Shown here: positions 5,424 through 6,027 of the stretch, piece after piece
Numbering within the stretch: the first letter of the stretch is position 1
How the letters are laid out: every line of letters begins with the position of its first letter
Assembly (NCBI GenBank): GCA_964527795.1
Contig: CAZGOS010000194.1
Location: forward strand, 1-6,027
Direction of reading: 5' to 3'
Length of the DNA stretch: 6,027 nucleotides
DNA from: SMXL01 sp964527795
GTDB taxonomy: Bacteria; Bacteroidota; Rhodothermia; Rhodothermales; UBA10348
Position numbers and translations under genes: made by a program
The notes under the pieces: model-generated
The model's input: only the letters and a program-made list of their open reading frames with translations
The model's database searches: none
Told to the model about the DNA's origin: nothing

Positions 5424-6027
5424 ATGAGACCGCATCGACACATTATCCGAATAAGCTCCACTCTTGTTCTGTTTGCCGTTCTAGCCGGCTGTGAAGGCGA
5501 TACTGAACCTGCCTGGACGCCCGATCGAACGGAACCTCGTGCATTTGTTTCTACTCTCGGCACGGACACTACAACCGTTGAAGTATATACTCGATTGAAT
5601 AACCGTATCGAAGGAGTTCTCGTTGAACGAACACCGTATACACACGTCATACGGTACGCAGCGAACATCGATGACGATGGTCACATTGTTCGAATCGATG
5701 GAGAACAGTCGACACCTGAGGAAAATCCCGATGGGCCTGAGACAGTCGACTGGGCTATTGCCGTCGAAAATGGTGAAGCCACCATCATCCGCGAAGGGGG
5801 TGATAATCCCGGTGCGCTGACCTTCTCCGTATCTGACGGCGTCGTTCCGTCGCTCGGGAGAGTAAGCACGGCCATGTTCGTATTCGAACAGGTTGCAGCC
5901 CAGCTACTGGAGTCGGAAGCACCGGATTCGGTTCATCTGATAGGACCAACGAGTACACGTCCCTCGCAAAACAACGCGACCGTCATTTCTCCCGATTCCA
6001 TCACAATGGACTTTTTTGGTTCACCGC
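5424..6027 (+). CDS. Predicted lipoprotein of unknown function, N-terminal part; 3' end outside window
   Basis: The frame opens at ATG 5424 and stays open to the end of the window (201 codons plus one base). A TGA at 5409-5411 in the same frame rules out a start further upstream. The N-terminus has basic residues, a hydrophobic core (residues 13-21) and a clean lipobox LAGC with Cys23 at 5490-5492, so it is a lipid-anchored protein. Glu, not Asp, follows the Cys. The mature part is acidic with many predicted strands and no membrane segment. The segment FVSTLGTDTTTVEVYTR, then IEG.LVERTP and a Tyr-rich strand (residues 41-92), resembles from memory the domain that precedes DUF2911 in some long lipoproteins of Gemmatimonadota and relatives. 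If so, a DUF2911 domain should lie beyond the window. This is inference. No Shine-Dalgarno is seen before the ATG. Confidence 0.85.
   Translation, partial: MRPHRHIIRISSTLVLFAVLAGCEGDTEPAWTPDRTEPRAFVSTLGTDTTTVEVYTRLNNRIEGVLVERTPYTHVIRYAANIDDDGHIVRIDGEQSTPEENPDGPETVDWAIAVENGEATIIREGGDNPGALTFSVSDGVVPSLGRVSTAMFVFEQVAAQLLESEAPDSVHLIGPTSTRPSQNNATVISPDSITMDFFGSP

Overview
This 6.03 kb window of moderately GC-rich bacterial DNA (mid-50s % by eye) is ordinary chromosomal gene content. No phage, transposon, CRISPR or RNA gene is visible. The mix of an S46 dipeptidyl-peptidase, a Tat-exported IorB-type molybdoenzyme, DUF2911-type sequence and mostly weak Shine-Dalgarno sites fits a Gram-negative, perhaps of the Bacteroidota/Rhodothermota/Gemmatimonadota kind. 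The phylum is an inference that the window alone cannot settle.

Layout. (1) 1-1152, +: the C-terminal half of a peptidase S46 gene, entering from the left edge and carrying the catalytic serine in GGNSGSP. A 194-nt intergenic region follows, with a compound hairpin and a good rho-independent terminator. (2) 1347-3980, +: a two-gene operon for an isoquinoline-1-oxidoreductase-like molybdenum hydroxylase, made of a small 2x[2Fe-2S] subunit and a large Moco subunit with a perfect Tat motif. The genes are 6 nt apart, and the second ribosome site lies in the last codons of the first gene. (3) 3981-4487, +: a possible weak terminator, then a DUF2911 domain that has lost its 5' part. Conserved family sequence is read upstream of the only ATG and runs up to a stop, so this is probably a decayed gene. 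(4) 4514-5242, -: a TauE/SafE (TSUP) membrane transporter, convergent with the remnant. (5) 5424-6027, +: the start of a lipoprotein gene with a clean lipobox, divergent from the transporter and cut by the right edge. Its N-terminal domain resembles the domain that precedes DUF2911 in some long lipoproteins, so it may be a relative of the remnant on the other side of the transporter.

How they work together. Only IorA and IorB are clearly one functional unit: a periplasmic Mo-hydroxylase passing electrons from Moco through two FeS clusters to an unidentified acceptor. The S46 enzyme is expected to take dipeptides from peptide N-termini in the periplasm. The transporter and lipoprotein share an intergenic region but no obvious pathway. 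No new biological system is evident. The points most worth a second look are the broken DUF2911 gene, the possibly related lipoprotein, and the S46 specificity residue.
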